Shown here: piece after piece, positions 44,760 to 52,931 of the stretch
Layout: each line of letters starts with the position of its first letter
Position numbering within the stretch: position 1 is the first letter of the stretch
NCBI RefSeq assembly: GCF_000008765.1
Contig: NC_003030.1
Location: 1,460,001-1,524,000, forward strand
DNA: 64,000 nt
Direction of reading: 5' to 3'
Origin: Clostridium acetobutylicum ATCC 824
GTDB lineage: Bacteria > Bacillota > Clostridia > Clostridiales > Clostridiaceae
Program-made: the position numbers and the translations under genes
Notes under the pieces: model-generated
What the model was told of the DNA's origin: nothing
Database searches by the model: none
What the model saw: the letters and a program-made list of their open reading frames with translations, nothing else

Positions 44760-45593
44760 ATGAAGATCAAGGACAGTAGATTTAAAGTAAAAAACATAGT
44801 TTTAGTAGTTTTAACATTAATTCTTTTATGTGGTTTTTATATTATAGTTAGAGAAGGTATATATAAAAAAAATGTTGTAAAAAAAGAGGTGCCAAAACAA
44901 AATAAAATTCATCATAACAAGAAAAAAGAAAATTCTATAAAAAAAGATGTTCCTAAAGATAATATTAAAAATCAACCTGGTGGACAATATACTCCTTGGA
45001 CAGTTAAAAGAGAGGATGGTAAAAAGGTTGCATATTTAACTTTTGATGATGGACCATCTGTTAATACATCAAAGATAATAGAAATACTAAACAGAAATAA
45101 CATAAAGGCAACATTTTTTTTAATAGGTAAAAGTGCAGAGGAATTTCCTGATATGGTAAGGCAGGAATTTCAAAACGGAGAGGTTATAGGTAATCATACC
45201 TACAGTCATATATTAAGCAATAAATCAAATCCGGAAAAACTCATAGAGGATTTTAACAAATGTGATGGGGTACTAAGAGCTATATTGGGGAAAAATTATA
45301 ACTCAAGGCTTGCTAGGTTTCCAGGAGGATCTTTTGGAGATAGGTTAAGAGATACTAGAGAAGCTGTTGGTAAAGCAGGATATAGATTTGTGGATTGGAA
45401 TGATGAAATTGGAGATGCAAGAGGAAGAAATTTGCCGGTATCCATTTTATTACAAAATCTAAGAAAATATACTTATCCTGATACTATTGTGCTCTTAATG
45501 CATGATGCTGCACCTAAGACAAGTACAGTAGAGGCACTTCCTCAAATAATTCAATATTTAAAAGACAGAGGGTACACTTTCTCTACATTATAA
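44760..45593 (+). CDS. Polysaccharide deacetylase (NodB/PgdA type), membrane anchored
   Basis: A 277-residue enzyme removing acetyl groups from cell-wall amino sugars. An N-terminal membrane anchor (IVLVVLTLILLCGFYIIV, about 14-31) is followed by a Lys-rich linker (about 35-70) and the NodB domain (about 88-275). The catalytic set is visible: LTFDDGPS (metal Asp), GNHTYSH (His pair), RFPGGS, and LMHDAAP. It therefore acts outside the membrane, probably on peptidoglycan. The ATG follows GGGGGATATGAC. It is probably monocistronic, with a terminator after it. Confidence 0.9.
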   Translation: MKIKDSRFKVKNIVLVVLTLILLCGFYIIVREGIYKKNVVKKEVPKQNKIHHNKKKENSIKKDVPKDNIKNQPGGQYTPWTVKREDGKKVAYLTFDDGPSVNTSKIIEILNRNNIKATFFLIGKSAEEFPDMVRQEFQNGEVIGNHTYSHILSNKSNPEKLIEDFNKCDGVLRAILGKNYNSRLARFPGGSFGDRLRDTREAVGKAGYRFVDWNDEIGDARGRNLPVSILLQNLRKYTYPDTIVLLMHDAAPKTSTVEALPQIIQYLKDRGYTFSTL

Positions 45594-45596
45594 TTT

Positions 45597-45624
45597 AAGG
45601 CAGCCAGCTTATTAAGGCTGTCTT
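45597..45624 (+). terminator. Terminator after the deacetylase gene
   Basis: AAGGCAGCC and GGCTGTCTT pair (one G-U) around ten bases; the tail is short of T. Confidence 0.65.
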
Positions 45625-45676
45625 AATATATTACTTTAGTTTAAGGGTTATTTACATTTGGCATGCAAAGGAGGGG

Positions 45677-45706
45677 TTGACAAATAATAGGTAAATGATT
45701 TAAAAT
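45677..45706 (+). promoter_or_regulatory. bioY promoter
   Basis: TTGACA (45677-45682), 18 bases, TAAAAT (45701-45706), with the BirA operator starting five bases after the -10. Confidence 0.7.
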
Positions 45707-45710
45707 TTAA

Positions 45711-45742
45711 TTGTTAACCTAATAAAAATTAAAGGTTAACAA
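45711..45742. promoter_or_regulatory. BirA operator of bioYDA
   Basis: TTGTTAACC (45711-45719), 14 bases, GGTTAACAA (45734-45742): a perfect inverted repeat matching the Firmicute BirA consensus. It covers the transcription start and so would repress when biotin is plentiful. Confidence 0.92.
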
Positions 45743-45763
45743 TTATAGTGGGGGATGATAAAA

Positions 45764-46318
45764 GTGAAGCCTAAAGATATGATTATGGTTTCTATTTTTG
45801 CAGCATTAACTGCAGTGGGGGCATTTATAAAAATACCAATACCATTTGTTCCATTTACACTTCAATGGCTATTTTGTGCATTAAGTGGCATTATTCTTGG
45901 AGCTAAGTTAGGAGCATTATCTCAAATAATTTATGTTGGAATGGGGCTTATGGGAGCTCCAATTTTTACGGAAGGTGGTGGGATATATTACATATTCAAA
46001 CCTACATTTGGATATCTTATGGGATTTATAGTTGCATCCTTTGTGATAGGAAAATTGTCATCAAAAATAAAGAAAACAAATTTTATAAAATCCTTAATGT
46101 GTGTTTTAAGTGGTTTAACTTTTGTGTATTTATTTGGGGTAGTTTATTTGTATGTAATTTATAACCTATACATGGGTGATAAAAAAACTTTTTCATGGGC
46201 AATATTTTATGGATGTATTATTTGTATAGGGGGCGATATTTTGATAAGTATAATTGCTGCAATACTATCTATGAAGCTTAGAAGTATAAAAAATGTTAGT
46301 GAATTTGGAGGATTATAA
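45764..46318 (+). CDS. bioY: Biotin transporter substrate-binding subunit BioY
   Basis: S component of the biotin ECF transporter, a membrane protein of 184 residues with about six helices. Family blocks: SIFAALTAVGAFIKIPIP, PFTLQWLFCALSGIILG, GALSQIIYVGMGLMGAPIF and FKPTFGYLMGFI. I prefer GTG 45764, nine bases after GGGG; the ATG at 45755 touches that run and leaves no spacing. It heads bioY-bioD-bioA behind a BirA operator, so uptake and synthesis are controlled together. It overlaps bioD by one base. Confidence 0.93.
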   Translation: MKPKDMIMVSIFAALTAVGAFIKIPIPFVPFTLQWLFCALSGIILGAKLGALSQIIYVGMGLMGAPIFTEGGGIYYIFKPTFGYLMGFIVASFVIGKLSSKIKKTNFIKSLMCVLSGLTFVYLFGVVYLYVIYNLYMGDKKTFSWAIFYGCIICIGGDILISIIAAILSMKLRSIKNVSEFGGL

Positions 46319-47040
46319 TGAGAGGTATATATTTAGTTGGAACCGATACGGAAATTGGTAAGACAGTAATATCGGCGGCACTTGTTTATATTTTATGTAA
46401 AGCAGGCTACAAAACAGCTTATTTTAAAGCAGCTTTAAGTGATGCTGAAGAACTTAACGGAAAGTTGATTCCTGGAGATACCGAATTTGTGTGCTCTCTT
46501 TCAGGAATACAGGAAGATTATGAAAAACTAACTCCGTACATATATAAAACGGCAGTATCTCCATACTTAGCATCAAAAATAGAAAATAAGCCGATTGATA
46601 TACAAGTGATTAAGGACAAGCTTACTAAATTAGAAAATGAGTATGGCTATGTACTTTGTGAGGGGAGTGGAGGAGTAATTTGTCCAATTACTGATGTGGA
46701 TAATAAGATATACACCTTGGGTAATTTGATAAAAGATATGAAAATGGATGTTATCTTAGTTTGTAGAGCAGGTCTTGGAACTATAAATCATACTGTTTTA
46801 ACTGTTAGTTACTTAAAAAATAATGGAATTGAGGTTAAAGGGATTATAGTAAATCAATATGAGGAAAATAGGCTTTGCAAAGATAATATAAATATGATTA
46901 AAAAGATGACAGGGATCCCCATATTAGGGGTAATGCCTTATATTAATGAAAATAAAAAAAACTTTATAGAAGAATTAAAATATAATGCTTGTAATATATT
47001 CAAAGCAGATGAAATTGCAGGCTTAATGAAAGAAGTATGA
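46318..47040 (+). CDS. bioD: Dethiobiotin synthetase (BioD)
   Basis: Closes the ureido ring of dethiobiotin from diaminopelargonic acid, CO2 and ATP. The 240-residue protein has the P-loop GTDTEIGKTVISAAL at the start, the FKAALSD substrate-Lys region, CEGSGGVICPI, and VCRAGLGTINHTVL. The start overlaps the bioY stop (TAATG), indicating translational coupling. bioB and bioF are not in this window. Confidence 0.94.
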   Translation: MRGIYLVGTDTEIGKTVISAALVYILCKAGYKTAYFKAALSDAEELNGKLIPGDTEFVCSLSGIQEDYEKLTPYIYKTAVSPYLASKIENKPIDIQVIKDKLTKLENEYGYVLCEGSGGVICPITDVDNKIYTLGNLIKDMKMDVILVCRAGLGTINHTVLTVSYLKNNGIEVKGIIVNQYEENRLCKDNINMIKKMTGIPILGVMPYINENKKNFIEELKYNACNIFKADEIAGLMKEV

Positions 47041-47062
47041 ACTTGTTTGGTGGTGGAAGATT

Positions 47063-48406
47063 ATGAAAGATATTGAAAGAGATGATTTGAAATATATATG
47101 GCATCCTTGTACACAAATGAAGGATTATGAGAAGATGCCACCAATAGTAATCGATAAAGGTGAAGGCTGTTATCTATATGATGTTAATGGAAATTCATAT
47201 TTAGATTGCATAAGTTCTTGGTGGACAAATATTTTCGGGCATAGTAATAAGAGAATTAATAAGGCAATTGAAAAGCAGTTAAATGAAATTGAACATGTTA
47301 TTTTTGCACATTTTTCAAATAAGCCTGCTGTAGAATTTTCTAAAAGTCTTATTCAGATTGCCCCAGAGGGATTAGACAAGATATTTTTTTCGGATAATGG
47401 ATCTTCAGCTGTAGAGATAGCTCTAAAAATGAGTTTTCAATATTATCAGCAAACAGGAAAAGTTAAAAAGACTAAATTTGCAGCTTTAACTAATGCTTAT
47501 CATGGAGAAACTATAGGGGCCTTATCCGTTGGGGATTTAGACTTATATAGCAAAATTTATAAACCACTTCTTATAGATACCTTAAGAATCCAAGGGCCAG
47601 ATTGCTATAGATGTAAATACAATAAGGAAAGACATAGCTGTGAAGCTGAATGTTTTGAGGAAATGGAGAAAAGTCTTAAGAAACATAATAGTGAATTATG
47701 TGCTATTATTATTGAGCCTATGATTCAAGGGGCGGCAGGAATGAAAATGTATTCTCCTAAGTACTTAAAGAAGCTTAGATATGCATGTGATTATTATGAT
47801 ATAAGCGTTATATTTGATGAAATAGCTGTGGGGTTTGGAAGAACAGGAAAAATGTTTGCCTGCGAAAATGCTGACATAAGCCCTGATATAATGTGCCTCT
47901 CAAAGGGAATTAGTGCAGGCTATATGCCTATGTCAGTTGTTTTAACTACTAGTAAAATATACAACGCATTTTATGATGATTATGTAAATTTAAAGGCTTT
48001 CATACACAGCCATACGTATGCTGGAAATGCTTTAGCTTGTGCGGCAGCAATTGAAAGTCTTAAAATATTTAAAGAAGAGAGTATAATAGAAAAGAATATA
48101 GGGAAATCCAAGCTTATTGAGAAGCTTACAAAAAATAGAGCAAGGAATAATAAGTTTATTGGTGATATTCGCAGTCTCGGTATGGTGACAGCAATAGAAC
48201 TGGTTAAAGATAAAGATACAAAGGAGAGCTTTGACTGGAAAAGTAGAGTAGGATATGAAATATATAAAATAGCATTAAAAAAAGGCCTTCTTTTAAGACC
48301 TATAGGTGATGTGCTTTATTTTATGCCTCCTTATAGTATTGGAGAAAAAGATATAGAATTCATGGTGGAGAAATGTTTTGAAAGTATAGAGCAGTATCTT
48401 GAATAA
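47063..48406 (+). CDS. bioA: Adenosylmethionine-8-amino-7-oxononanoate aminotransferase (BioA)
   Basis: Makes diaminopelargonic acid, the BioD substrate, with S-adenosylmethionine as amino donor. The 447-residue class III aminotransferase has WHPCTQMKDYE at the start, SSWWTNIFGHSN, DNGSSAVEIALKMSF, FDEIAVGFGRTG and the PLP-Lys in CLSKGISAGYMPMS. The start lies 22 bases after bioD. It contains an extra Cys-rich stretch (CYRCKYNKERHSCEAECF near 175-195), also seen in some Firmicute BioA proteins. Confidence 0.95.
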   Translation: MKDIERDDLKYIWHPCTQMKDYEKMPPIVIDKGEGCYLYDVNGNSYLDCISSWWTNIFGHSNKRINKAIEKQLNEIEHVIFAHFSNKPAVEFSKSLIQIAPEGLDKIFFSDNGSSAVEIALKMSFQYYQQTGKVKKTKFAALTNAYHGETIGALSVGDLDLYSKIYKPLLIDTLRIQGPDCYRCKYNKERHSCEAECFEEMEKSLKKHNSELCAIIIEPMIQGAAGMKMYSPKYLKKLRYACDYYDISVIFDEIAVGFGRTGKMFACENADISPDIMCLSKGISAGYMPMSVVLTTSKIYNAFYDDYVNLKAFIHSHTYAGNALACAAAIESLKIFKEESIIEKNIGKSKLIEKLTKNRARNNKFIGDIRSLGMVTAIELVKDKDTKESFDWKSRVGYEIYKIALKKGLLLRPIGDVLYFMPPYSIGEKDIEFMVEKCFESIEQYLE

Positions 48407-48409
48407 AAT

Positions 48410-48444
48410 AAGGGCTATTGAATAAAAGTCAATAGCCCTTTTGG
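48410..48444 (+). terminator. Terminator of bioYDA
   Basis: AAGGGCTATTGA and TCAATAGCCCTT, a perfect 12-base-pair stem, then TTTT. Confidence 0.9.
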
Positions 48445-48541
48445 CAATACAAACCATGTCTTAAAAGTAAGTAATTAAATATTGTAACACTTAAAGAATT
48501 AATACATAGAATAAAGTGTAATATTTAATTTGGAGGCAGCG

Positions 48542-49090
48542 ATGTATTTTGATGAATACCAATGTCCTTTTTTAGACAATTATGATTATGAACACAGAGA
48601 GAACGAGGATTTGTACAGGCAAGCACCAAGAAGAGCTGTAGCAACTATAGTAGGAGGACCATTAGCTCCTAATATTAGAGGAACTGTAACATTTACAAGT
48701 GTACCTAACGGAACAGAGGTCTCTGTTGTGCTTAATGGACTGCCACCGTATAGACCAGCAATGGGTGGAAGACCTCAGGTTGGACCTCATGGATTTCACA
48801 TACATCAAAATGGTAATTGTACTCCAGGAACTGCAGCACAGCCTTTTCCAGGCACTGGGGAACATTGGAACCCAACTAATCAACCACATGGAAACCATGC
48901 AGGAGATTTTCCTGTAGTTTTTTCTAATAATGGATATGCTAGAATGACATTCTTTACGAATAAATTTAGGGTCCCACAAGTCATAGGAAAATCTGTAGTA
49001 TTGCATGAAAGTCCAGACGATTATAGGACACAACCAGCAGGAGCATCTGGGAGAAAAGTAGCGTGTGGTGTTATTAGAGCTGTTAGATAA
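48542..49090 (+). CDS. Cu/Zn superoxide dismutase-like protein
   Basis: A 182-residue protein of the SodC family. Copper and zinc ligands are visible: HGFHIHQ, GEHWNP, HGNHAGDFP (His and bridging Asp), VVLHESPDD. A disulphide pair is possible (GNCTPG and VACGVI). There is no signal peptide, unusual for SodC; instead a 40-residue Tyr/Asp-rich tail (YFDEYQCPFLDNYDY) resembles spore-coat protein starts. ATG 48542 follows GGAGG. Whether it is active dismutase or a coat protein is open. Confidence 0.85.
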   Translation: MYFDEYQCPFLDNYDYEHRENEDLYRQAPRRAVATIVGGPLAPNIRGTVTFTSVPNGTEVSVVLNGLPPYRPAMGGRPQVGPHGFHIHQNGNCTPGTAAQPFPGTGEHWNPTNQPHGNHAGDFPVVFSNNGYARMTFFTNKFRVPQVIGKSVVLHESPDDYRTQPAGASGRKVACGVIRAVR

Positions 49091-49099
49091 TAGCTTTTT

Positions 49100-49127
49100 A
49101 AAGGGGCATATAAGTCCCTTTATTTTT
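49100..49127 (+). terminator. Terminator after the SodC-like gene
   Basis: AAAGGGGC and GTCCCTTT pair (one G-U) around six bases, then TATTTTT. Confidence 0.7.
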
Positions 49128-49182
49128 ATGTAATGGAGGATTAAATAGTACATAAAATTAAGGTATGTATGGAGAGGGTTAC

Positions 49183-49764
49183 ATGAATAGAAAAAAGTTA
49201 ACATGCATATTTATGGGAATTACAGTCTTCTTTTTAGGAATAGGTATATTTGAATTAATAAAAAGTACGGCAAAAGCAAATGCAATATCAAATAGCAATA
49301 TGAAAAGTGGTTTGGAATACCACTTTTCTATGGAGAATCAGTCTCTAGATAATAGGTTGATTAAAGTTATTAATTCAGCAGATATTAAGCTAGATATAGC
49401 TATATACGATTTAAGAAAAAATAATATTGTTGCAGCAGTAATAAATGCAAAAAAAAGGGGAGTTGCTATAAGAATTATTACAGATAGCAAACAGGCAAAA
49501 TTAGGAGAAGAGGATGAAGAATTAAGATTACTTAAAGCATTTGATATACCTATAAAAATAAATACTCATGCTGGTATTATGCACATGAAGATTACTGTTG
49601 TAGATAATAATACAGTTACTACAGGAAGTTATAATTACACAGACGATGCAACATATAAAAATGATGAGGTATTAATCATAATAAAAAACGCTTCAATTGC
49701 GAAGGATTGGGAAAAAGAATTTAGCACAATGTGGGAAGATACTTCAAGGTTTACAAGTTTATAG
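49183..49764 (+). CDS. Phospholipase-D-fold nuclease, secreted or anchored
   Basis: A 193-residue protein with an N-terminal hydrophobic helix (about 8-27, signal or anchor) and one HKD-type active site, HMKITVVDNNTVTTGSYNYT (HxKx4D, about 130-150). The single motif and size match the Nuc/PLD-like endonuclease group, whose members dimerise to form the active site. LDIAIYDLRKNNIVAAV is the usual strand-helix. ATG 49183 follows GAGAGGG. It lies 93 bases after the SodC-like gene. Substrate (DNA or lipid) unknown. Confidence 0.87.
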   Translation: MNRKKLTCIFMGITVFFLGIGIFELIKSTAKANAISNSNMKSGLEYHFSMENQSLDNRLIKVINSADIKLDIAIYDLRKNNIVAAVINAKKRGVAIRIITDSKQAKLGEEDEELRLLKAFDIPIKINTHAGIMHMKITVVDNNTVTTGSYNYTDDATYKNDEVLIIIKNASIAKDWEKEFSTMWEDTSRFTSL

Positions 49765-49964
49765 TTAAGGAAGTGAAAACTAACTTATGCATAAACTGTA
49801 TTTGTTGTCAAAGCACAATTGTGTTTCCATAACTTATATGATACCATATAAATTATGAGAAATAGTTTAGGTATTTAATGAATACCTTTAAGTCCATATA
49901 AATAAAATTTAATATATAAGAATATAGAGTTTTAGTATCAATAATAGATTGCTACTAAAATTTG

Positions 49965-50118
49965 TAGGTTCAACTGAGGAGTCTTAGTTGATTAAAAAGG
50001 AATCAGGTGAAAAGCCTGAGCGGTCCCGCCACTGTAATAAAGGAGTTTAAGTACAATATGTCACTGGGAAACTGGGAAGGCGTACTTAAGCAATGATTTT
50101 TGAGCCAGGATACTTGCC
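49965..50118 (+). ncRNA. Cobalamin (adenosylcobalamin) riboswitch
   Basis: Characteristic conserved blocks in order: GGAATCAGGTGAAAAGCCTG, GCGGTCCCGCCACTGTAA (core GCCACTG at 50028-50034), CACTGGGAAACTGGGAAGGC and the B12 box AGCCAGGATACTTGCC (50103-50118). It lies upstream of cobalt transport and cobalamin synthesis genes and before a terminator, so ligand binding should stop transcription. The exact 5' edge is approximate. The 200 bases before it (49765-49964) show nothing else. Confidence 0.95.
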
Positions 50119-50161
50119 ATATTCTAGTATGTTTTTTCTACGAGCGATAGGAGGAATAATC

Positions 50162-50272
50162 ATGAAGTATAACCATAGGTGTACTATATGCATTTGGCCT
50201 TTTAACGTATTGTTAAGGGGCTTTTTATTTTATCAGAATAATTTTCAAAAGGGAGTGTTTATATGCATATAG
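50162..50272 (+). CDS. Possible 36-codon leader ORF overlapping the cbiM leader terminator
   Basis: ATG 50162 has a near-ideal GGAGG seven bases upstream. The frame runs through the terminator hairpin and stops at TAG (50270-50272), overlapping the cbiM start (50263) in another frame. The peptide (MKYNHRCTICIWPFNVLLRG...) has no recognised family. It may be a regulatory leader; translation would meet the terminator and could re-initiate at cbiM. Confidence 0.4.
   Translation: MKYNHRCTICIWPFNVLLRGFLFYQNNFQKGVFICI
50197..50226 (+). terminator. Riboswitch-controlled terminator before cbiM
   Basis: GCCTTTTAAC and GTTAAGGGGC pair with two G-U around GTATT, followed by TTTTT. It lies 80 bases after the riboswitch. 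Confidence 0.85.
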
Positions 50273-50934
50273 AAGATGGAATATTATCACCAACGGCATG
50301 GGGGACGTTATATGCTGCATCTGCTTTATTTGTAGTTCCAGGTGTTAGAGAAATAAAGAATAGATCTAAAGAAAACTTATATTATAAGCCTTTTTTATCA
50401 ATGGTAGGAGTAGGGGTTTTTGTAATATCCTGCATGCACATACCTGTTCCTGTAACTGGTTCATGTTCGCATCCATGTGGAACACCTCTTGCAGCGATAC
50501 TCATAGGTCCACTAGCAACTTCAGTTATAACGGCAATAGCTTTGTTTTTTCAAGCGCTGTTTTTAGGACATGGTGGTATTACAACTATAGGGGCAAATAA
50601 TATTTCAATGGGTATAGCTGGAGCAATATCAGGATACGCCTTTTTTAAGCTTTTTAGAAAATTTGGCAGCTCAGTATGGTTAGCAGCTGGGGTAGCAGGT
50701 TTTGTAGGTGATATGGTTACCTATATGGTAAGTGCCTTAGAATTGGCTGTAAGCTTACATGGACATACGTCAATATTGAAACAATGGTTAATATTTTTTA
50801 TGGGATATGGACCAACACAAGTTCCATTAGCGATCGCGGAGGGTATATTTACAGCAGTAATTATTAAAGTGATGCTTAAGAGAAGACCAGATCTTTTAAA
50901 AATAGATAACTTAAAGAGTAATAAGGAGGGTTAA
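50263..50934 (+). CDS. cbiM: Cobalt ECF transporter subunit CbiM
   Basis: Substrate-binding membrane subunit of the cobalt energy-coupling-factor transporter. The 223-residue protein begins MHIEDGILSPTAWG; the N-terminal Met-His pair after maturation forms part of the metal site. Next come HIPVPVTGSCSHPCGTPLAA, FLGHGGITTIGANNISMGI and FMGYGPTQVPLAIAEG, all family blocks. Seven or so hydrophobic segments. The ATG follows GGGAGTG. First gene after the riboswitch. Confidence 0.94.
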   Translation: MHIEDGILSPTAWGTLYAASALFVVPGVREIKNRSKENLYYKPFLSMVGVGVFVISCMHIPVPVTGSCSHPCGTPLAAILIGPLATSVITAIALFFQALFLGHGGITTIGANNISMGIAGAISGYAFFKLFRKFGSSVWLAAGVAGFVGDMVTYMVSALELAVSLHGHTSILKQWLIFFMGYGPTQVPLAIAEGIFTAVIIKVMLKRRPDLLKIDNLKSNKEG

Positions 50935-50936
50935 AT

Positions 50937-51245
50937 ATGAAGAGTGGTTCTAATTCCAAAAATCAGATTAAGTGGATGGACAGCTTTACAAAAACCCTAC
51001 TAGCAGTAATGTTTGTGATACTTATATTTATTTTTGTGTCAGGTAAGTACATGGAAGAGCATAAAATGAAGGCATCGGGTACAGACGATAAGGTGAATTC
51101 TATGGCATCAACGAAACATCGTCCATTTATAGAACTTCCAGGAGACGCAGAGGTTGGAGCTTTTTCAGTGGCAAATTTTTTTGCAGGACTTATTTTAGGA
51201 CATCACTGGGAAAAACTATTTGGAAAGCCAAAAGAAGATAATTAA
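50937..51245 (+). CDS. Small membrane subunit of the cobalt transporter (CbiN position)
   Basis: A 102-residue protein with a membrane helix near 19-38 (LLAVMFVILIFIFVSG) and a second hydrophobic segment near 80-90 (VANFFAGLILGHHWEK). It stands between cbiM and cbiQ, two bases after cbiM, where CbiN or a PDGLE-domain protein normally lies. It lacks a clear PDGLE motif, so it may be a divergent CbiN. His residues (HRP, GHHW) could touch metal (inference). Confidence 0.7.
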   Translation: MKSGSNSKNQIKWMDSFTKTLLAVMFVILIFIFVSGKYMEEHKMKASGTDDKVNSMASTKHRPFIELPGDAEVGAFSVANFFAGLILGHHWEKLFGKPKEDN

Positions 51246-51257
51246 AGGAGTATTTTT

Positions 51258-52034
51258 ATGAGCCTTTTAGAATTTAAAAATACCGTAGAGCTTGAAAGTT
51301 TTCTTCATAGATTCGATGGGAGGGCAAAAACTGTTGTTTTCTTAATTAGTATGATTACATCTGCATTGCTTTCAAGATGGTATGTTATTGCAACTATGTG
51401 GCTTTTCTATTTGCTATTGTTTTTTAGTGCAGGGATAAGAATAAATAAACTTATAAAAAGGCTTTCTATACCAATGGTAATGGCATTAATTGTTTTTGTA
51501 AATGTGATTTTTACAAATGGAAATCATATTTTTTACAGTATAAATATTGCAGGGTTTAAATTGGATATTTATTCAGAGGGTATAAGCTTGGGGATTATAA
51601 TTGCTCTTAGAGTAATTACTGCAGCTACAATTGGATATCTTCTTGTCTTTACCACCCCAATGACAGAAATTCTTGAAACCTTAAGAATGCTTAAAATACC
51701 TAATACTATTATAGACATAGCAAATATGATGTATAGATATGTTTTCATAATTGAGGAAGTTAAAAATAGTATGCATAGAGCGCAAATAAGCAGAATGGGA
51801 CAAAATACATCCATCTATAGGAGATTAATAGACTCTGGAAAAACAGCAGCCTATGTATTAATGAAAGCTCTTGATAAAAGCGTAAATATATACAAGGCAA
51901 TGCTTTCAAGAGGATACAGCTCAGAAACCAAACGTTTTGCTTTTTTCAATGAAGGTATACATAAAAGAGATCTAATCTTCATAATATTATCCCTTATCTT
52001 TATTGTGCTCTGCGTTATAGGAAACCAAATGTGA
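51258..52034 (+). CDS. cbiQ: ECF transporter transmembrane subunit CbiQ
   Basis: T component coupling ATP hydrolysis to cobalt uptake. The 258-residue protein has a soluble start (HRFDGRAKTVVFL), about five membrane helices and the cytoplasmic coupling motifs AQISRMG and AMLSRGYSSE (Ala-x-x-Arg-Gly type) typical of T components. The ATG follows AAAGGAG. A 57-base gap precedes cbiO. Confidence 0.92.
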   Translation: MSLLEFKNTVELESFLHRFDGRAKTVVFLISMITSALLSRWYVIATMWLFYLLLFFSAGIRINKLIKRLSIPMVMALIVFVNVIFTNGNHIFYSINIAGFKLDIYSEGISLGIIIALRVITAATIGYLLVFTTPMTEILETLRMLKIPNTIIDIANMMYRYVFIIEEVKNSMHRAQISRMGQNTSIYRRLIDSGKTAAYVLMKALDKSVNIYKAMLSRGYSSETKRFAFFNEGIHKRDLIFIILSLIFIVLCVIGNQM

Positions 52035-52091
52035 AACTTGCATTTTCACGATAAAAATTATCTATGCAATAAATTTTAAGGTGGTTAAATA

Positions 52092-52931
52092 ATGAATCAA
52101 ATAAGCATTAATAATGTAGATTATATTTATAGCGATGGCTTTGAAGCTCTACATGATATTAATATGAGTATCAAAAAAGGAGAAAGAGTAGCTATACTTG
52201 GCCCAAATGGAGCAGGTAAATCAACTTTGTTCAATATGCTTAATGGAATCATTTCTCCAACGTCTGGAGAGGTTAAAATAAATGGACTAGATACTAAAGT
52301 TAAGAAGAATCTAAATGTAATAAGAAGAGATGTTGGAATGGTATTTCAAGATTCAGATGATCAGCTTTTTAACTCAAGTGTAATGCAGGAAATAGCTTAT
52401 GGTTTAGTGAATATGAAAGTATCAGAGGAAGAACTTCAAAGTAGAGTTAAGTGGGCGCTTAATGTTGTAAATATGGATGGATTTGAAAAAAAGAGTCCAC
52501 ATAACTTAAGTGGTGGTCAGAAAAAAAGAATAGCTCTTGCCAGTGTTTTGGCTATGAAGCCCGAAGTCTTAGTATTAGACGAACCAACAGTATCTTTAGA
52601 TCCAAGGGGCACTATAAAGCTTGTAAAACTTCTAAAAAAAATAAATGAAGAGATGAAAATTACAATAGTATTTTCAACTCATGATATGGATATAGTCCCA
52701 CTTTTTGCAGATAAGGTATACGTATTAAATGAAGGTAAACTTATTTTACAAGGAGGAGTAAAGGAAGTATTCAACAATAAAAAAGTTCTTAGAAATATAA
52801 ATTTAAGGCTTCCAAGAGTGGCTCATTTAGCTGAGATATTGAAAAGTGATGGATGTATTGAATTTGATGAGCTACCGCTTACAATTGGTGAGATAAGAAA
52901 ATGTATCAAAAATTTAAAGGGGGGGATTTAA
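52092..52931 (+). CDS. cbiO: ECF transporter ATPase CbiO
   Basis: Cytoplasmic ATP-binding subunit, 279 residues: Walker A GPNGAGKST near 37, Q-loop VFQDSDDQLFN, signature LSGGQKKRIAL, Walker B VLVLDEPT and the H-loop FSTHD. The C-terminal extension (about 235-279) is typical of CbiO. Its stop overlaps the next start by one base (TAATG), so it is coupled to cobD. Confidence 0.94.
   Translation: MNQISINNVDYIYSDGFEALHDINMSIKKGERVAILGPNGAGKSTLFNMLNGIISPTSGEVKINGLDTKVKKNLNVIRRDVGMVFQDSDDQLFNSSVMQEIAYGLVNMKVSEEELQSRVKWALNVVNMDGFEKKSPHNLSGGQKKRIALASVLAMKPEVLVLDEPTVSLDPRGTIKLVKLLKKINEEMKITIVFSTHDMDIVPLFADKVYVLNEGKLILQGGVKEVFNNKKVLRNINLRLPRVAHLAEILKSDGCIEFDELPLTIGEIRKCIKNLKGGI

Noticed and set aside
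48662-49204. 180-codon open frame antisense to the SodC-like gene
   Set aside because: It lies opposite a clear SodC-family gene with all metal ligands, and its own translation is Ser/Cys-rich with no recognisable pattern.
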